This document shows, piece by piece, positions 36,535-44,894 of a stretch of 64,000 nt of DNA. Numbering within the stretch: position 1 is the first letter of the stretch; each line of letters begins with the position of its first letter. The translations under genes and the position numbers were made by a program. Below the pieces are notes generated by a model, which was given only the letters and a program-made list of their open reading frames with translations, made no database searches and was not told where the DNA came from. Source of the stretch: Burkholderia cepacia (GTDB lineage Bacteria > Pseudomonadota > Gammaproteobacteria > Burkholderiales > Burkholderiaceae); NCBI RefSeq assembly GCF_001039005.1, contig NZ_LDWR01000006.1:1-64000 (forward strand), read 5' to 3'.

Positions 36535-37440
36535 ATGCGCCTTTCGAAGATTGATCTGAACCTGTTCGTCGTATTCGAGGCGATCTACAACAAGCGCAAC
36601 CTGACGCGGGCGGCCGAGGTGCTGAACCTCACGCAGCCGGCCGTCAGCAATGCGCTGGCGCGGCTGCGCAAGACGCTGAACGATCCGCTGTTCGTCAGCA
36701 CGCCGGCCGGGATGATGCCGACGCCGATGGCCGAGAACATCGTCGGCCGCGTGCGCGAGGCGCTGCAACTGCTCGATTCGAGCGCGCACGAAGGCGACGT
36801 GTTCGATCCGGCTTCTTCCGGGCGCGTGTTCCGGCTCAGCATGAGCGACCTGACCGAAGCGCTGCTGCTGCCCGCGCTCGGCGAACTGCTGCAGACGCAT
36901 GCGCCCGGCATGCACGTGCGCAGCTACACGATGGACCGCCGCGAAGTGGCCACGGCGCTCGCGAACGGCTCGGTCGACATCGCGATCGACGCGCCGCTGA
37001 TCGGCGATCCGCATCTGCACCAGGCGCTGCTCGTGCGCGACCGCTACGCGTGCATGATCCGCGACGATCACCCGTTCAAGGGCAATACGCTGACCATGGA
37101 CGACTACCTGTCGATGGGGCATATCCACGTGTCGAGCCGCCGCAAGGGCAGCGGGCACGTCGACGCGGAACTGACGAGGCTCGGGCTGCGCCGCAATATC
37201 CAGATGCGCGTGCAGCACTACATGGTCGCGCCGCTGATCGCGATGCGCGGCGATCTCGCGCTGACGGCGCCGCTGCGGCTGCTGCAGCGCTATCCGGCGC
37301 GCATCCTCGAACTGCCGTTCGAGATGCCGGGCCTCGACTACTTCTGCTACTGGCATCGCAGCGCCGATCAGGACCAGGGCAGCCAATGGTTGCGCGAACA
37401 GCTGATGACGCTGATGGGTGGAATGGGCGAGCCGCAGTGA
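36535..37440 (+). CDS. LysR-family regulator at the end of the acyl-CoA operon
   Basis: 301 residues. HTH 'LFVVFEAIYNKRNLTRAAEVLNLTQPAVSNALARLR' and an inducer-binding domain with 'MSDLTEALLLPALGELLQ', the NodD/PcaQ-like subgroup. AAGGAG precedes the ATG at 36535. It is encoded in the same direction, 69 bp after the dehydrogenase gene, and may control the operon from its end. A hairpin follows the stop. Confidence 0.85.
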   Translation: MRLSKIDLNLFVVFEAIYNKRNLTRAAEVLNLTQPAVSNALARLRKTLNDPLFVSTPAGMMPTPMAENIVGRVREALQLLDSSAHEGDVFDPASSGRVFRLSMSDLTEALLLPALGELLQTHAPGMHVRSYTMDRREVATALANGSVDIAIDAPLIGDPHLHQALLVRDRYACMIRDDHPFKGNTLTMDDYLSMGHIHVSSRRKGSGHVDAELTRLGLRRNIQMRVQHYMVAPLIAMRGDLALTAPLRLLQRYPARILELPFEMPGLDYFCYWHRSADQDQGSQWLREQLMTLMGGMGEPQ

Positions 37441-37467
37441 CGCAGGCGAGCTGCGCCCCTGCGTCAC
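37437..37467. terminator. Terminator between convergent lysR and ydiJ-like genes
   Basis: A 10-bp inverted repeat (37437-37446 with 37458-37467) overlaps the LysR stop codon and is followed by GTGTTGTT on the plus strand. It lies between two convergent stops, so it may serve both. Confidence 0.55.
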
Positions 37468-37488
37468 GTGTTGTTCCGATATCGCGGA

Positions 37489-40400
37489 TCAACCGCGCAA
37501 TGCCTGCGCCAGCACGCGCGCCACGTGCACGGCCTGCGTCTGCGCGCCGTCGTGAATCTGATGCCGGCAGCTCGTGCCGTCCGCGACGACGATCGTGCCT
37601 TCGGCTCGCGCACGCACGGCCGGCAGCAGCGACAGCTCGGCCATTGCCTGCGACGCATCGTAGTGTTCGGCTTCATAGCCGAAGCTGCCGGCCATTCCGC
37701 AGCACGACGATTCGACCGGCGACACCTTCAACCCCGGAATCCAGCGCAGCACGGTCTGCACCGGCGTGAACGCGCCAAACGCCTTCTGATGGCAGTGGCC
37801 GTGCACCAGCGCCTCGGCCGCGTCGATCGCATCGAGCGGCAGCGACAACCGGCCGGCCGCCTGTTCGCGTACCAGGAATTCCTCGAACAGGAACGCGTGG
37901 CGGGCGAGCCGTGCCGCTTCTTCGCCATAGCCATACGCAAGAAACTCGTCGCGCATCGACAGCAGGCAGGACGGCTCCAGCCCGACGATCGCGACGCCGC
38001 GTTCGAGGTAGGGCCGCAGCGTGTCGAGCGTGCGCTTCGCCTCGGCCTTCGCGTCGTCGACGAGGCCGGCCGCGAGGAACGTGCGGCCGCAGCACAGCGG
38101 CCGCTCGCCGGCGCGCACGTTGAAGTGCACGGTATAACCGGCCGCTTCGAGCACGGCTTGCGCGGCGCGTGCGTTGTCCGGCTCCTGGTAGTTGCTGAAC
38201 GTATCGACGAAGAGCAGCACGTCGCGGGTTGCCGATCCGGCCGACGTTGCACCCGCATCCGCCAGGAACGGCCGCGCAAACGCAGGCAGCGCACGCTGCG
38301 GCGCAAGGCCGACCCAGCGCTTCACCAACGACGCGACGACTGGCACGCCGTTCGCGAACGCGATCGCGCCGCGCATCCGTGCCGCCCACGGCGCATAACG
38401 CGGCAGATACGCGACAAGCCGTTCGCGCAGCGTCGTGCCGTGCTTGCGATTCCACGCGTGCCGCGCCTCGATCTTGAAGCGCGCCATGTCGACCCCCGTG
38501 GGGCAATCGCGCTTGCAGCCCTTGCACGACACGCACAGGTCGAGCGCGGCCTTCACGTCGTCGCCGGCGAGGCCGTCCGCGCCGAGCTGGCCGGTCACCG
38601 CGAGCCGCAGCGTGTTCGCGCGGCCGCGCGTCACATGCTGCTCGTCGCGCGTCACGCGGTAGCTCGGGCACATCGTGCCCGCGTCGAACTTGCGGCAGTG
38701 GCCGTTGTTGTTGCACATCTCGACGGCCGATGCGAGGCCGTGCGTGATGTCGGTGCCCGTGCCGGGTTCGGTTTCTTCGCCGGTCAGCGGGTTGCGCGTG
38801 ACGTTCCAGGCCGACCAGTCGAGCGCGGGCCGCAGCGGCAGTGCCGCATAACCGGGCGCGAAACGGAAATTTTCGCGCGCATCCATGCGCGGCGGATTGA
38901 CGATCTTGTCGGGGTTGAAGCGGTTGTCGGGATCGAACAGCGTCTTGATCTCCGCGAACGCCGCATTGAGGCGCGGGCCGTACTGCCACGCAACCCATTC
39001 GCCGCGGCACAGGCCGTCGCCGTGTTCGCCCGAATACGCACCCTTGTATTCGCGCACGAGCGCCGCGGCTTCGTCGGCGATCTCGCGCATGCGCGCCGCG
39101 CCGTCGCGCCGCATGTCGAGGATCGGCCGCACGTGCAGCGTGCCGACGCTTGCATGCGCGTACCAGGTGCCTTCGGTTTCGTGCTTGTGGAACACGTCGG
39201 TCAGGCGGCGCGTGTATTCGGCCAGATGTTCGAGCGGCACCGCGCAATCCTCGATGAACGACACCGGCTTGCCGTCGCCCTTCATGCTCATCATGATGTT
39301 CAACCCGGCCTTGCGCACGTCCCACAGCGCCTTCTGCGCGCTGGCATCAGTCATCTTCACGACGCTGTCGGGCAGGCAGAGATCGGCCATCAGTTCGGCG
39401 AGCCGGTCGAGCTGCGTCAGCTGCGCATCGCGCGATTCGCCCGCGAACTCGACGAGCAGGATCGCCTGCGGCTGTCCGACCAGCGCCTGTTCGATCACGG
39501 GCCGGAACGCCGGGTTCTCCCTCGACAGGTCGATCATCGTGCGATCGACGAGCTCGACGGCCACCGGCTTCAGCTTCACGATGTGCTGCGCGGTATCCAT
39601 CGCCTGATAGAAGGTCGGGAAGTTCACGACGCCGAGCGCCTTGTGCGCGGGCAGCGGCGCGAGCTTCAGCGTGACCTGCCGGCTGTAGGCAAGCGTGCCT
39701 TCCGAACCGACGAGCAGGTGCGCGAGATTCGCGTGGCCGTCGTCGGTGTATGCGCGCGGGTTCTGGCAGTCGAACAGGTCGAGGTTGTAGCCGGCCACGC
39801 GGCGCAGCACCTTCGGCACGCGTTCGACGATCTCGTCGCGCTCGCGCTGCGCGATCCGTTCGACCCCGTGCAGCAGGTCGAGCGTGCGGCGGTCGGTGAC
39901 CGGCTGCGCGAGCGAGCCGAACCGGCATTCGCTGCCGTCGGCGAGGATCGCGTCGATCGCGAGCACGTTGTGCACCATGTTGCCGTACTCGATCGAGCGC
40001 GACCCGCACGAGTTGTTGCCGGCCATCCCGCCGATCGTGCATTGCGCGCCGGTCGACACGTCGACCGGGAACCACAGCCCGTGCGGCTTCAGCCACGCAT
40101 TCAGGTGATCGAGCACGATGCCGGGCTCGACGGTGACGGTGCGCGCCTGCGCATCGAATTCGACGATCCGGTTCAGCCATTTGCTGTTGTCGACGACGAG
40201 CGCTTCGCCGACCGTCTGCCCGCACTGGCTCGTACCGGCGCCGCGAGCGAGCACGGGAATCTTGCGGTTGCGCGCGATGTCGAGCGCGATTCGCAGGTCG
40301 TCCTGGTCGCGCGGCACGACCACGCCGAGCGGCATGATCTGGTAGATCGACGCGTCGGTCGCGTAGCGGCCGCGGCTTGCGCGGTCGGCATGGACGTCGC

Positions 40401-40506
40401 CGCGCATTTCCGTGCGCAGCCGCTCGAACAGCGGCGACAGCGCGGCGCCTTGCGACGGCACGAGATGGACGGGGCGAACCAGCGAAGGCGAGACGGCGGA
40501 TTTCAT
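37489..40506 (-). CDS. ydiJ: FAD/Fe-S D-2-hydroxyacid dehydrogenase (YdiJ-like)
   Basis: 1005 residues, close to the 1018 of E. coli YdiJ, which oxidises D-2-hydroxyglutarate. An FAD-binding type-4 domain is at about 50-280 ('PVLARGAGTSQCGQTVGEALVVD', 'GGMAGNNSCGSRSIEYGNM'), then a C-terminal FAD-oxidase part, a 4Fe-4S motif 'CVSCKGCKRDCPTGVDM' near 655-672, and a heterodisulfide-reductase-type region with CCGRTF and 'SSCCGMAGSFG'. It is the last gene of a four-gene leftward operon with an aminotransferase, an MFS carrier and a hydratase. The exact 2-hydroxy acid is not known. Confidence 0.85.
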   Translation of the reverse strand: MKSAVSPSLVRPVHLVPSQGAALSPLFERLRTEMRGDVHADRASRGRYATDASIYQIMPLGVVVPRDQDDLRIALDIARNRKIPVLARGAGTSQCGQTVGEALVVDNSKWLNRIVEFDAQARTVTVEPGIVLDHLNAWLKPHGLWFPVDVSTGAQCTIGGMAGNNSCGSRSIEYGNMVHNVLAIDAILADGSECRFGSLAQPVTDRRTLDLLHGVERIAQRERDEIVERVPKVLRRVAGYNLDLFDCQNPRAYTDDGHANLAHLLVGSEGTLAYSRQVTLKLAPLPAHKALGVVNFPTFYQAMDTAQHIVKLKPVAVELVDRTMIDLSRENPAFRPVIEQALVGQPQAILLVEFAGESRDAQLTQLDRLAELMADLCLPDSVVKMTDASAQKALWDVRKAGLNIMMSMKGDGKPVSFIEDCAVPLEHLAEYTRRLTDVFHKHETEGTWYAHASVGTLHVRPILDMRRDGAARMREIADEAAALVREYKGAYSGEHGDGLCRGEWVAWQYGPRLNAAFAEIKTLFDPDNRFNPDKIVNPPRMDARENFRFAPGYAALPLRPALDWSAWNVTRNPLTGEETEPGTGTDITHGLASAVEMCNNNGHCRKFDAGTMCPSYRVTRDEQHVTRGRANTLRLAVTGQLGADGLAGDDVKAALDLCVSCKGCKRDCPTGVDMARFKIEARHAWNRKHGTTLRERLVAYLPRYAPWAARMRGAIAFANGVPVVASLVKRWVGLAPQRALPAFARPFLADAGATSAGSATRDVLLFVDTFSNYQEPDNARAAQAVLEAAGYTVHFNVRAGERPLCCGRTFLAAGLVDDAKAEAKRTLDTLRPYLERGVAIVGLEPSCLLSMRDEFLAYGYGEEAARLARHAFLFEEFLVREQAAGRLSLPLDAIDAAEALVHGHCHQKAFGAFTPVQTVLRWIPGLKVSPVESSCCGMAGSFGYEAEHYDASQAMAELSLLPAVRARAEGTIVVADGTSCRHQIHDGAQTQAVHVARVLAQALRG

Positions 40507-40539
40507 GGCGGCAATCGGTATCGAGAGAAGACGAACGGA

Positions 40540-41301
40540 TCAGGCGAGCGTGACGCTGACGGGCGGCAGCCCCGGAATGCGGCCGACGGCCGTGCCCGCG
40601 GCCTGCGGGAAATACATGCCCGTGTACGAGCCGGTCGTGACGACGGTGCCGGCCGGCAGCGCGATGCCGCGCCGCGATGCGTGATTGACGAGCCACGGCA
40701 GCAGGCGGCGCGGATCGCCGGCGGGGTTGGTACCGGGCGTGGCGCTTGCGATGTCCTGCCCGTCGAACGCGAACGCGGGGGCGGGCGCGACGAACGGGAA
40801 ATCGGCGCGATAGCCGGTCATCTCGCCGAGCACGAGCGCGCCGTGGTTCTGCAGGTCAGCGAGCTGTGCGGCGGGCGCGACGTCCGGCCATTCGCGGAAG
40901 CGGCTCGCGACGATCTCGATCGCGGCGCCCATCTGCGCGATACCGTCGAACACTTCATCGTCCGCATACACGTCGGCACGCGGCGCGAAATCGCGGCCGA
41001 AGCGGAACGCGATCTCCAGTTCGAGACCGAGCGGCCGGAACGCGCCGCGCGGCAGCGTGACGCCGCTCGCGTGCCGGCAGTCGTAGGGCAGCGGCGCGCC
41101 CTGGATCGGCCCGTCGGGCTGCTTCGCGCCGACCTTCCACGCGCCGATCGCGGCGCTGCGTTCGGCGAGCACCTGCGCCTGCACTGCATACGCGGCGTCG
41201 GTGCTGGCGGGAACGAGTTCGGGCGGCAGCGCGGCGAACGCGATGCCGTGTTGCCAGCCGGCGGCGAGCCGGGCGGCGAGGTCATGGGTAGCTTGGGTCA
41301 T
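40540..41301 (-). CDS. 2-keto-4-pentenoate hydratase family protein
   Basis: 253 residues, the size of MhpD/XylJ hydratases. The metal ligands appear as Glu-x-Glu in 'GLELEIAFRFGRDF', and the N-terminal 'GWQHGIAFAALPPELV' and 'GAWKVGAKQPDG' are family features. It hydrates a 2-oxo-4-enoate or decarboxylates a related keto acid. No meta-cleavage dioxygenase gene lies nearby, so the substrate is probably not an aromatic ring-fission product. The gene lies 33 bp before the YdiJ-like gene and 48 bp after the MFS gene. Confidence 0.8.
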   Translation of the reverse strand: MTQATHDLAARLAAGWQHGIAFAALPPELVPASTDAAYAVQAQVLAERSAAIGAWKVGAKQPDGPIQGAPLPYDCRHASGVTLPRGAFRPLGLELEIAFRFGRDFAPRADVYADDEVFDGIAQMGAAIEIVASRFREWPDVAPAAQLADLQNHGALVLGEMTGYRADFPFVAPAPAFAFDGQDIASATPGTNPAGDPRRLLPWLVNHASRRGIALPAGTVVTTGSYTGMYFPQAAGTAVGRIPGLPPVSVTLA

Positions 41302-41349
41302 GGTGACGAGTCGAGAAAAAAGCGGGGCGGCGACAGCGCCCCGTGGGCA

Positions 41350-42624
41350 TCAGGCCGGTGAGCGATTGGCGGCGCGCTGTTCGGCGGGCGTGTCGGCGAA
41401 GCGGCTGTCCGGCTGCATGCGGAACGCGAGCAGCACGCCCACGCCCATCAGCACCATGCTGCCGATGAACGGCAGCTCCCAGCTGCCGAAGCGGTCGATC
41501 ACGTAGCCGGAGATCACGGGCGACAGGATCGCCGCGAGCGCGGAGCCGGAATTCATCATCCCGCTCGCGGTGCCCGAGTATTCCGGCGCGATGTCCATCG
41601 GCACGGCCCACATCGGGCCGATTGTCATCTCGGCGAAGAAGAAGCCGGCCGCGAGGCACGCCATCGACACGTACAGGTGGTGCGTGAACAGCAGCGGCAA
41701 CAGCGACAGCAGCGTGAACAGCATGCAGATCGACACCATCCAGCTGCGCGCACGCTTGAGGCTGCCGGTGCGCGCGTAGATGCGGTCGGTGACGAGGCCG
41801 CCGAGCGTGTCGCCGATCACGCCCGCGAAGAACACCGCGGACGCGAACACGGCGGACTTCTTCAGGTCGAGGTCGTAGCTGTGCAGGAAGTACTGCGGAA
41901 TCCAGCTCAGGAACAGCCACAGCGTCCAGCCGTAGCAGAAGTACACGATCGTGACGGGCATCATCCGGCGGAACAGCGGGCCCCACGGTACGGTCGCGGG
42001 TTTCTGCTTCGGAGGCGGCAGCGCGTCGAGTTCGGCCTGCGTGATGCGCGGGTGGTCCTTCGGGTGTTCGGTATAGACGAGCGCCCACACCACGACCCAC
42101 ACGATGCTGATCACGCCGCAGATGTAGAACGATTCGCGCCAGCCGTACACGGCCATCACCGCGACGACGGCGGCCGGCGCGACCGCGTTGCCGACGCGCG
42201 AGAACGCGTGCGTGATGCCCTGCGCGAAGCCGCGTTTCTCGCGCGGCACCCAGCGCGACATCGCCGACGTGGCCGCCGGGAACGTCGCGCCTTCGCCGAG
42301 CCCGAGCAGCAGGCGCGCGGCGAGCAGCGACGCGAGGCCGCCGGCCATCCCGGTGAGCAGCGTCGCGATGGCCCACAGCAGCCCGCACGCGAGCAGCGTG
42401 CGGCGCGCGCCGAAGCGGTCGCTGACCCAGCCGCCGATGATCTGGAATACGAGGTACGGATACGCGAACGCGGAGAACACGAGACCGATCTCCGTCTTGT
42501 TCAGCCCGAATTCCTTACCGAACCCGGCGGCGGCCGTGCTCACGTTCACACGATCGAGGTACGTGATGAAGTACATCACGCACAGCATCACCAGCACGAT
42601 GCCGGTCGCTCGGAACAGCTTCAT
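41350..42624 (-). CDS. MFS transporter, ACS type
   Basis: 424 residues, 12 membrane segments and the ACS signature 'YFITYLDRVNVSTAAAGFGKEFG'. It resembles the second MFS gene at 25.3 kb in overall pattern (paired GGWVSDRFGARR and VPWGPLFRRMMP motifs), so the two are probably paralogues. It should import the organic acid handled by the flanking aminotransferase, hydratase and dehydrogenase. AGGAGACAC precedes the ATG. Confidence 0.85.
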   Translation of the reverse strand: MKLFRATGIVLVMLCVMYFITYLDRVNVSTAAAGFGKEFGLNKTEIGLVFSAFAYPYLVFQIIGGWVSDRFGARRTLLACGLLWAIATLLTGMAGGLASLLAARLLLGLGEGATFPAATSAMSRWVPREKRGFAQGITHAFSRVGNAVAPAAVVAVMAVYGWRESFYICGVISIVWVVVWALVYTEHPKDHPRITQAELDALPPPKQKPATVPWGPLFRRMMPVTIVYFCYGWTLWLFLSWIPQYFLHSYDLDLKKSAVFASAVFFAGVIGDTLGGLVTDRIYARTGSLKRARSWMVSICMLFTLLSLLPLLFTHHLYVSMACLAAGFFFAEMTIGPMWAVPMDIAPEYSGTASGMMNSGSALAAILSPVISGYVIDRFGSWELPFIGSMVLMGVGVLLAFRMQPDSRFADTPAEQRAANRSPA

Positions 42625-42766
42625 GTTGTGTCTCCTGGATGTTGTCTGGCTTGCAGCCGCGCCGGTTCTGGGTCCGGCTTCGTGCCGATGCAGCGCGGCC
42701 GCGCGTCGTGCGCAGGCCGCAGGGGGTACGGGCGAGAGGCCGGCGGCGTGCCGCCGGGCCATGCGA

Positions 42767-43987
42767 TCAGGCCGCCGCGCGCAGCGCGGGCGTGTGCGTG
42801 TTCGACGCGAGGGTGTCCATCGCCGCGACGACCCCGCTCGCGGCGACCGGCACGCCGGCGAGCTTCAGCCCCATCTCGCAGCCGGCGAGCGTGGCCATCA
42901 GCGTGAGGTCGTTGCAGTCGCCGAGATGGCCGATCCGGAACATCTTGCCGCGCAGCTTGCCGAGCGCCTGCCCGAGCGACATGTCGAAGCGTTCGTAGAT
43001 GAGCTTGCGCACGGCGTCCGCGTCGACGCCGTCGGGCATCATCACGCCGGTCAGCACGGGGCTGTAGACGGCCGGGTCCGCGCACTGGAGTTCGAGACCC
43101 CATGCGCGCACCGCGCGGCGCGTCGCTTCCGCGAGCCGCTGGTGGCGCGCGAACACGGCGTCGAGCCCTTCGCCGAGGATCATGTCGAGCGCTTCGGCCA
43201 GCCCGTACAGCAGGTTGGTGTTCGGCGTGTACGGCCAGTAGCCGGTCTTGTTTGCCTCGATGATCTCGTGCCAGCCCCAGAACGCGCGCGGCAGCTTCGC
43301 GTGCTCGCTCGCCGCGAGCGCCTTCGGCGACACCGCGTTGAAGCTGATGCCCGGCGGCAGCATCAACCCCTTCTGCGAGCCCGATACCGTCACGTCGACG
43401 CCCCATTCGTCATGGCGGTAGTCGGCGGACGCGAGCCCCGAGATCGTGTCGACCATCAGCAGCGCCGGGTGCCCGGCCGCGTCGATCGCGCGGCGCACCG
43501 CGGCGATATCGGACGTGACGCCGGTCGATGTCTCGTTGTGCACCACGCACACGGCCTTGATGTCGTGCGCGGTGTCGGCGCGCAGGCGCGCTTCGATCAT
43601 GTCGGGCTGCACGCCACGGCGCCAGCCCTCGATGCCGGGCAGGCCGAGGAATTCGGGCTTCAGGCCGAGCGCCTCGGCCATCTTCTTCCACAGCGTCGCG
43701 AAGTGGCCCGTCTCGAACATCAGCACGGTGTCGCCGGCGCTCAGCGTGTTGGTCAGCGCGGCTTCCCACGCGCCGGTGCCCGACGCCGGATAGATGATCA
43801 CCGGCTGCGTGGTCTTGAAGATCTTCTTGATGCCGGCGAGCACCTTGAGGCCGAGCGCGCCGAATTCGGGGCCACGGTGGTCGATGGTCGGATAGCTCAT
43901 CGCCCGCAGGATGCGGTCGGGCACCGGGCTCGGCCCCGGAATCTGCAGGAAGTGGCGGCCGGACGGATGAAAGTCGAGGTGCAGCAT
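42767..43987 (-). CDS. Serine/alanine-glyoxylate aminotransferase family (class V)
   Basis: 406 residues, PLP-dependent. The cofactor lysine is Lys206 in 'VTVSGSQKGLMLPPG', Asp180 contacts the pyridine nitrogen (MVDTISGLASADY), and 'ASGTGAWEAALTN' is the phosphate-binding turn. The family transfers amino groups from Ser, Ala or Asp to glyoxylate. First gene of the operon: a perfect 16-bp palindrome, the likely GntR operator, lies 31 bp upstream of the ATG. AAGGAG precedes the start. Confidence 0.85.
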   Translation of the reverse strand: MLHLDFHPSGRHFLQIPGPSPVPDRILRAMSYPTIDHRGPEFGALGLKVLAGIKKIFKTTQPVIIYPASGTGAWEAALTNTLSAGDTVLMFETGHFATLWKKMAEALGLKPEFLGLPGIEGWRRGVQPDMIEARLRADTAHDIKAVCVVHNETSTGVTSDIAAVRRAIDAAGHPALLMVDTISGLASADYRHDEWGVDVTVSGSQKGLMLPPGISFNAVSPKALAASEHAKLPRAFWGWHEIIEANKTGYWPYTPNTNLLYGLAEALDMILGEGLDAVFARHQRLAEATRRAVRAWGLELQCADPAVYSPVLTGVMMPDGVDADAVRKLIYERFDMSLGQALGKLRGKMFRIGHLGDCNDLTLMATLAGCEMGLKLAGVPVAASGVVAAMDTLASNTHTPALRAAA

Positions 43988-44017
43988 GGTCGTTCTGTCT
44001 CCTTGGTTGCATTTTGA

Positions 44018-44033
44018 ATTTTGCATGCAAAAT
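44018..44033. promoter_or_regulatory. Putative GntR operator, aminotransferase side
   Basis: Perfect 16-bp palindrome ATTTTGCATGCAAAAT. Its core TTGCATGCAA recurs at 44167-44176 across the start codon of the divergent GntR gene. It lies 31 bp before the aminotransferase ATG. Confidence 0.7.
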
Positions 44034-44166
44034 ACTTTAGCAGAGCGATCGCCGAGAAACCAAGTGCTGATTTCGCCGAAAATGCCGGTGTTTACCCGAC
44101 ATTGGCGGGGTGATATTCGGGTCGGGCGAGTTGCAGTAGAATCGCGTGAAGCAAGAGGGAAGGACT

Positions 44167-44176
44167 TTGCATGCAA
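44167..44176. promoter_or_regulatory. Putative GntR operator overlapping the gntR start codon
   Basis: TTGCATGCAA, the same core as 44018-44033. The ATG of the GntR gene (44171-44173) is the centre of the palindrome, so binding here would block both promoter clearance and translation initiation. Confidence 0.65.
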
Positions 44177-44875
44177 GATTTGAATGATCTGGAGCATGTC
44201 GGCGGCGCGCCGGCATTGCCGAAACTGGAGCGGCAGCGGCTGCACGACACGGTGGTCGAGCACCTGCGCAAATTCATCGTGGAAGGTGTGCTCACGCCGG
44301 GCATGCGGCTGAACGAGCGCGAGCTGTGCGAGACGCTCGGCATCTCGCGCACGCCGCTGCGCGAGGCGTTCAAGGTGCTGGCGGCCGAGGGGCTGCTGGT
44401 GCTGTCGCCGAACCGCGGCGCGAGCGTGTACCGGATGAGCGAATCGGAGATCCGCGAGACGTTCGAGCTGATGTCGGGGCTGGAGGCGTTCTCAGGCGAG
44501 CTGGCCTGCGAGCGCATCACGCCGGCCGAGCTCGCGGAGATCAAGGCGCTGCACTACTCGATGCTCGCGTGCCGGATGCAGAACGACCTGCCCGGCTACT
44601 ACAGCCGCAACCAGGAAATCCACGACCGCATCAACGAGGCCGCGCGCAACTCGGCGCTGCGCGCCACGTACCAGTCGATCAACCGCCGGATCATGTCGAT
44701 GCGGTTCCGCTCGAACCAGCACGTCGAGAAGTGGGATCGCGCGGTGCACGATCACGAAGAGATGATCAAGGCGCTGGAGGCGCGCGACGGCAAGGCGCTC
44801 GCGGCGATCCTGCGGCGCCATCTGCTGGAGAAGCGCGACGCGGTGTTGCTGTTGCACGCGGAAGTCGACGCTTGA
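44171..44875 (+). CDS. GntR-family (FadR/FCD subgroup) regulator
   Basis: 234 residues. The winged helix is at about 15-85 ('LHDTVVEHLRKFIVEGVLTPGMRLNERELCETLGISRTPLREAFKVL'), followed by an FCD ligand-binding domain (RNQEIHDRINEAARNSALRATYQSINRRI). GAGGGAAGGA precedes the ATG. It is divergent from the aminotransferase operon, and two copies of a TTGCATGCAA palindrome flank the intergenic region. It probably represses itself and the operon until a substrate-derived ligand binds the FCD domain. Confidence 0.9.
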   Translation: MQDLNDLEHVGGAPALPKLERQRLHDTVVEHLRKFIVEGVLTPGMRLNERELCETLGISRTPLREAFKVLAAEGLLVLSPNRGASVYRMSESEIRETFELMSGLEAFSGELACERITPAELAEIKALHYSMLACRMQNDLPGYYSRNQEIHDRINEAARNSALRATYQSINRRIMSMRFRSNQHVEKWDRAVHDHEEMIKALEARDGKALAAILRRHLLEKRDAVLLLHAEVDA

Positions 44876-44894
44876 GCGCGCACCGCGCGCGAAC

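Noticed and set aside
34159..37467. Long minus-strand frame under the SDR/acyl-CoA dehydrogenase genes
   Set aside because: Arg/His-rich shadow of confident genes on the plus strand.
37468..41361. Very long open frame on the plus strand opposite the ydiJ-like gene
   Set aside because: High-GC DNA leaves stop-free shadow frames; the product is Arg/His/Ala-rich low-complexity and the minus strand carries well-recognised genes.
44876..44890. Terminator between gntR and the porin gene
   Set aside because: A 6-bp GC hairpin with no T-run is expected by chance in such GC-rich DNA.
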